A program made the translations under genes and the position numbers. A model generated the notes under the pieces. It ran no database searches. It was not told the origin of the DNA and saw nothing but the letters and a program-made list of their open reading frames with translations. A stretch of DNA of 64,000 nucleotides. Source: G963665215 sp963665215 (lineage in GTDB: Bacteria; Chloroflexota; Dehalococcoidia; Lucifugimonadales; CAUZJF01). Positions 61,524 to 64,000 of this stretch are shown here, piece by piece. Position 1 is the stretch's first letter; every line of letters begins with the position of its first letter. The DNA is taken from assembly GCA_963665215.2 (NCBI GenBank), contig CAXXWW010000007.1, positions 1 to 64,000 of the forward strand. The letters run 5' to 3'.

Positions 61524-63242
61524 CCCGAATCCACCGAAGGAGGGCGTCGGGTTAGCGTCCTGAGGCGGCAAGAAGGTGCTCCTGTGCTTCTGGGATAATG
61601 GTTTTGTAGCAAAAAAACGGCCCCGGAAAAGGAGCACCCAGTAGATGCTGCCACGCAACCACCCCGACCGGATCCAAATCACCTTCGACGACCGCCGCTT
61701 GGTGGCCAATGCCGGGCTGCTCCTTCCGGCCACCCTGGCGCGGCACCTCGGCCTGCCCGAACTCGTCCGGCAGCGCCTCGACCTGGGCGATGCCCCGGGG
61801 CGGGCGAACACGAGCGACAAGATGATGACGCTGGTGGCGTCTGCGCTGGCTGGGGGCGACTGCATTGACGACGCCGATGTGTTGCGCACCGGGGGGACGG
61901 CCTGCACCCTGGGCGGCACGGTCAAGGCGCCATCCACCCTGGGCACCTTCCTGCGCAGCTTCCGGTGGGGCCACGTCCGTCAACTCGACCGGGTGAGCCG
62001 CGAGTTGCTGGCCCGGGCTTGGCAGGCCGGGGCGGGACCCGGCGACGGGCCCCTGACCATTGACCTGGACTCCACCATCTGCGAGACCTACGGACTGGCC
62101 AAGGAGGGAGCGCGCCACCACGGCTATACCGGCAAGCGGGGCTACCACCCGCTGCTGGCCATCGCCGCCGGCACCGGAGACGTGCTGATGTCCCGGCTGC
62201 GCGAGGGCCGGGCCAACACCGCCCGCGGCGCCGCCCACTTCCTGCGGGAGACGGTGGGACGGGTGCGCTACGCCGGGGCCAACGGACGACTCACGCTACG
62301 GGCCGACAGCGGGTTCTACACTCATGGCGTGGTATCCGTCTGCCGCAAGATGGATGTCCGCTTCTCCATCACCATCCGCCAGCACAAAAGCCTGCACAAT
62401 CTCATCGAGGCGATACCCGAAGATGCCTGGACGCCGATTCCTTACTGGATGGACGGCGCCGCCGATGTGGCCGAGACCACCTGCACCCCCTTCCAGGCCG
62501 AGGCGGACGCCGCGCCGGTACGGCTCATCGTCCGGCGGGTGAAGCCGACGCCCGGTTCCCAACTGGCCCTCTTCGCCAAATACAGCTATCATGGCTTCAT
62601 CACCGACCGGGACGGGGAGTTGCTCGAACTGGAGGCTGACCATCGCCGCCACGCCGAGATCGAGAATGCCATACGCGACCTCAAGTACGGCGTCGGGCTG
62701 AACCATCTCCCCTCGGGCCGCTTCGCCGCCAACGGCGCCTGGCTGGCCGTCCAGACGATGGCCCACAACCTGGCCCGCTGGACGGCGCGGATCGGTCTGG
62801 GAGAGCGGATAGCCACCACCAAGACCCTCCGGCGGCGGTTCTTCTCCCTGGCCGGACGGCTCACCCGCTCGGCACGCCGGTTGACCCTGCATCTTCCGGA
62901 TCGCTGGCCTTGGGCTGAGAAGTTCAGCCGCGCCTTGGCCCGGCTGCGAGCCATTCCACTCCCGGCCTGACGGCACCGTCGGCGACCGACCCACCCACCG
63001 GACAACCGAAGATCCCCGCAGACTCGTGCCAGCCCGGTCCGAGAGAGTTCCCTGCTGCGTATTCTCTCGCCATCCCGCGCATCGCAGCTCCCGCAGACGG
63101 CCATAGGGGCCCCTGTGCGGCGATGAAGACCGTCCGCCGACCTCCCTACCCCAAATGGAACCCAGGCTATTTCCCCTGTAGCTCCCTCACCCCCCTTCCG
63201 CTTTCCTCACGCCGTCCATCGGTGTCCTTCGGTGGATTCGGG
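61524..63242 (+). mobile_element. IS1380-type element, copy 4, without target repeat
   Basis: 1719 bp, both 18-bp inverted repeats intact (61524-61541, 63225-63242). The left flank is CTAA(T), the right flank TTTAG, so there is no direct repeat. The left side is an MFS gene and the right side a phage gene, in no way continuous. This end pair was probably created by recombination between copies, or by assembly across a repeat. Confidence 0.93.
61645..62970 (+). CDS. IS1380-type DDE transposase (copy 4)
   Basis: The 441-residue intact transposase has the same sequence as copies 1-3. Confidence 0.95.
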   Translation: MLPRNHPDRIQITFDDRRLVANAGLLLPATLARHLGLPELVRQRLDLGDAPGRANTSDKMMTLVASALAGGDCIDDADVLRTGGTACTLGGTVKAPSTLGTFLRSFRWGHVRQLDRVSRELLARAWQAGAGPGDGPLTIDLDSTICETYGLAKEGARHHGYTGKRGYHPLLAIAAGTGDVLMSRLREGRANTARGAAHFLRETVGRVRYAGANGRLTLRADSGFYTHGVVSVCRKMDVRFSITIRQHKSLHNLIEAIPEDAWTPIPYWMDGAADVAETTCTPFQAEADAAPVRLIVRRVKPTPGSQLALFAKYSYHGFITDRDGELLELEADHRRHAEIENAIRDLKYGVGLNHLPSGRFAANGAWLAVQTMAHNLARWTARIGLGERIATTKTLRRRFFSLAGRLTRSARRLTLHLPDRWPWAEKFSRALARLRAIPLPA

Positions 63243-63343
63243 TTTAGGATGGCAACGTAGCCAGTGGGAATGTCGGCGGCGTCCTCAGTCGGGCTAACTC
63301 GGACTTGGTTCGCCAGGTCGGGGAGGGTTATAGTAACGGTCAC
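63243..63343 (-). pseudogene. Phage head-tail connector-like gene, 5' fragment cut by IS1380 copy 4
   Basis: It starts at GTG 63343, overlapping the upstream stop by four bases (GTGA). The 33 codons left read VTVTITLPDLANQVRVSP and DAADIPTGYVAIL, like the N-terminus of gp6-type connector proteins. The frame then enters the IS. The call rests on its position in a phage head operon and a short match. Confidence 0.45.
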
Positions 63344-63675
63344 TCAGTGGGTTCCTTCCAATTCCGCCGAGGTTGTCCAACGTGCAGCGTTAGGTATTTC
63401 CAGTCGTTTTTGCTAATCCCTTGAATGTCCCACGTCACGGCGTCGTCGTCGATCAAAAGCATCAACTCATTTACGTCGGCACGCGCTAGAATCTTGAACT
63501 TTGCCTGTGACGTGTTGACCACCTTCGCGGAAGTCTCGATGAACCGCTCGGAGGGCTTCACTTGCAGCTTCTCAGCCCACACGGTAGCCAGCGTGTACCA
63601 TGCCTTTAGCTCGCTACCGAACGAGTCCCTTTTGACAGTGTAGCGACGTAGCTCAATCAGCCTGTTAAGGGGCAT
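63340..63675 (-). CDS. Phage head-tail adaptor/head closure protein
   Basis: A 111-residue SPP1 gp16-like adaptor: LNRLIELRRYTVKRDSFGSE, WYTLATVWAEKLQVKPSERF, FKILARADVNELMLLIDDD and WDIQGISKND. These proteins plug or extend the connector between head and tail. It lies 9 bp after the capsid-like gene and overlaps the next gene start. Confidence 0.8.
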   Translation of the reverse strand: MPLNRLIELRRYTVKRDSFGSELKAWYTLATVWAEKLQVKPSERFIETSAKVVNTSQAKFKILARADVNELMLLIDDDAVTWDIQGISKNDWKYLTLHVGQPRRNWKEPTE

Positions 63676-63684
63676 CGACTGAGG

Positions 63685-64000
63685 CTAAGAGTGCTGGCTT
63701 TGCTGCTTGTAGAAGCCGCCCGATCGGAGAATCCGGACCGCGTGCAAAAGGACTGCCGTAAGGACGATCTGGCCGTTTGCCGCCTTCGTGATTTCGTCGG
63801 GAATCAGGGTCACGCCGCCCCACACCGGAGCCACCATGTCGCGCCGCTGGCCCAGGCGAATCAAGACGTTCTGCTTTGAGCCAGAGACGGCGGGAACATG
63901 GGCGCTTACCCTAACCCCGCCTGTGATCTCCGACAGCCGGTCGAGCGCCACATCATCCGCATTCGCATGGCGATATTGACTTCCAGCATGGGCATACGTC
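63685..64000 (-). CDS. HK97-type phage major capsid protein, C-terminal part (runs off window)
   Basis: The frame is open to the window edge: YRHANADDVALDRLSEITGG, RVSAHVPAVSGSKQNVLIRL, DMVAPVWGGVTLIPDEITKA and a C-terminus AVRILRSGGFYKQQSQHS, matching the end of HK97-fold capsid proteins. With the adaptor and connector genes it marks a prophage or prophage remnant extending past the right edge. Confidence 0.75.
   Translation of the reverse strand, partial: TYAHAGSQYRHANADDVALDRLSEITGGVRVSAHVPAVSGSKQNVLIRLGQRRDMVAPVWGGVTLIPDEITKAANGQIVLTAVLLHAVRILRSGGFYKQQSQHS

Noticed and set aside
56067..63242. Composite transposon carrying the copper ATPase between IS1380 copies 3 and 4
   Set aside because: Copy 3 has its own target repeat and restores a gene frame, and the outer flanks of the pair do not match, so the segment did not move as a unit.
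1..64000. tRNA, rRNA and CRISPR arrays
   Set aside because: No T-loop consensus, conserved rRNA stretch or regularly spaced repeat was seen on reading the window; a covariance-model scan was not possible.

Overview
The window is a GC-rich bacterial chromosome segment. No rRNA, tRNA or CRISPR array was seen. The gene mix (UPF0182 integral membrane protein, archease-RtcB pair, SMP-30 protein, acetamidase/formamidase, four-subunit sarcosine-oxidase-type dehydrogenase, split glutamate synthase, GlcG/HbpS protein) suggests a Chloroflexota lineage of the Dehalococcoidia/SAR202 kind. This is inference from gene content; no marker gene settles it.

Layout. 1-8.9 kb, mostly + strand: a broken SMP-30 gene, an amidase remnant, a TIM-barrel hydrolase-like protein, a ~780 bp tandem duplication encoding two secreted/anchored paralogs, an AIM24 remnant, an acetamidase/formamidase, a three-helix membrane protein, a 2-amino-3-ketobutyrate CoA ligase and an SDR dehydrogenase. 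8.9-10.2 kb: a complete IS481-type element. 10.2-24.3 kb, minus strand: a sarcosine-oxidase-type operon (D-A-G-B), small genes (SnoaL-like, NYN, HicBA), then a GlnT/GmaS-type synthetase gene and the three-piece glutamate-synthase-like set. Together these have the make-up of an N-methylglutamate (methylamine) pathway. The synthetase gene is cut by an IS1380-type element and also has a nonsense codon. 24.6-30.3 kb: a receiver-like protein, hemL, an argH-rpe-mntA-hepT operon and a MaoC-like hydratase. 30.3-34 kb: a DUF4258/DUF2283 toxin-antitoxin-like pair whose second gene is hit by both an IS3-type and an IS1380-type element. 34-43 kb: an operon-like minus-strand run argJ-argB-UPF0182-argD-argG-acyl-CoA dehydrogenase. 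43-46 kb: GlcG-like protein, archease, rtcB, and a small membrane-protein gene bounded by inverted repeats. 46.6-50 kb: glpD and a class III aminotransferase.

51-64 kb is a mobile-element graveyard. Two identical IS256-type elements lie in inverted orientation with perfect 8-bp target duplications. One splits a SWIM-domain transposase gene and the other splits a restriction-enzyme-like gene that is preceded by a small HTH regulator. A divergent promoter pair with matching dyads separates the two targets. After these come two more IS1380 copies, a copper ATPase fused to a cupredoxin domain with a nonsense-truncated YHS tail, an MFS transporter tail, and HK97-type phage head genes that run off the window edge.

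The four IS1380 copies (1719 bp each, same orientation) are nearly identical. Three sit in clean target duplications; the fourth joins unrelated sequence on its two sides, which points to rearrangement or a misassembly. Removing the insertion sequences by hand restores reading frames across the junctions of four genes.
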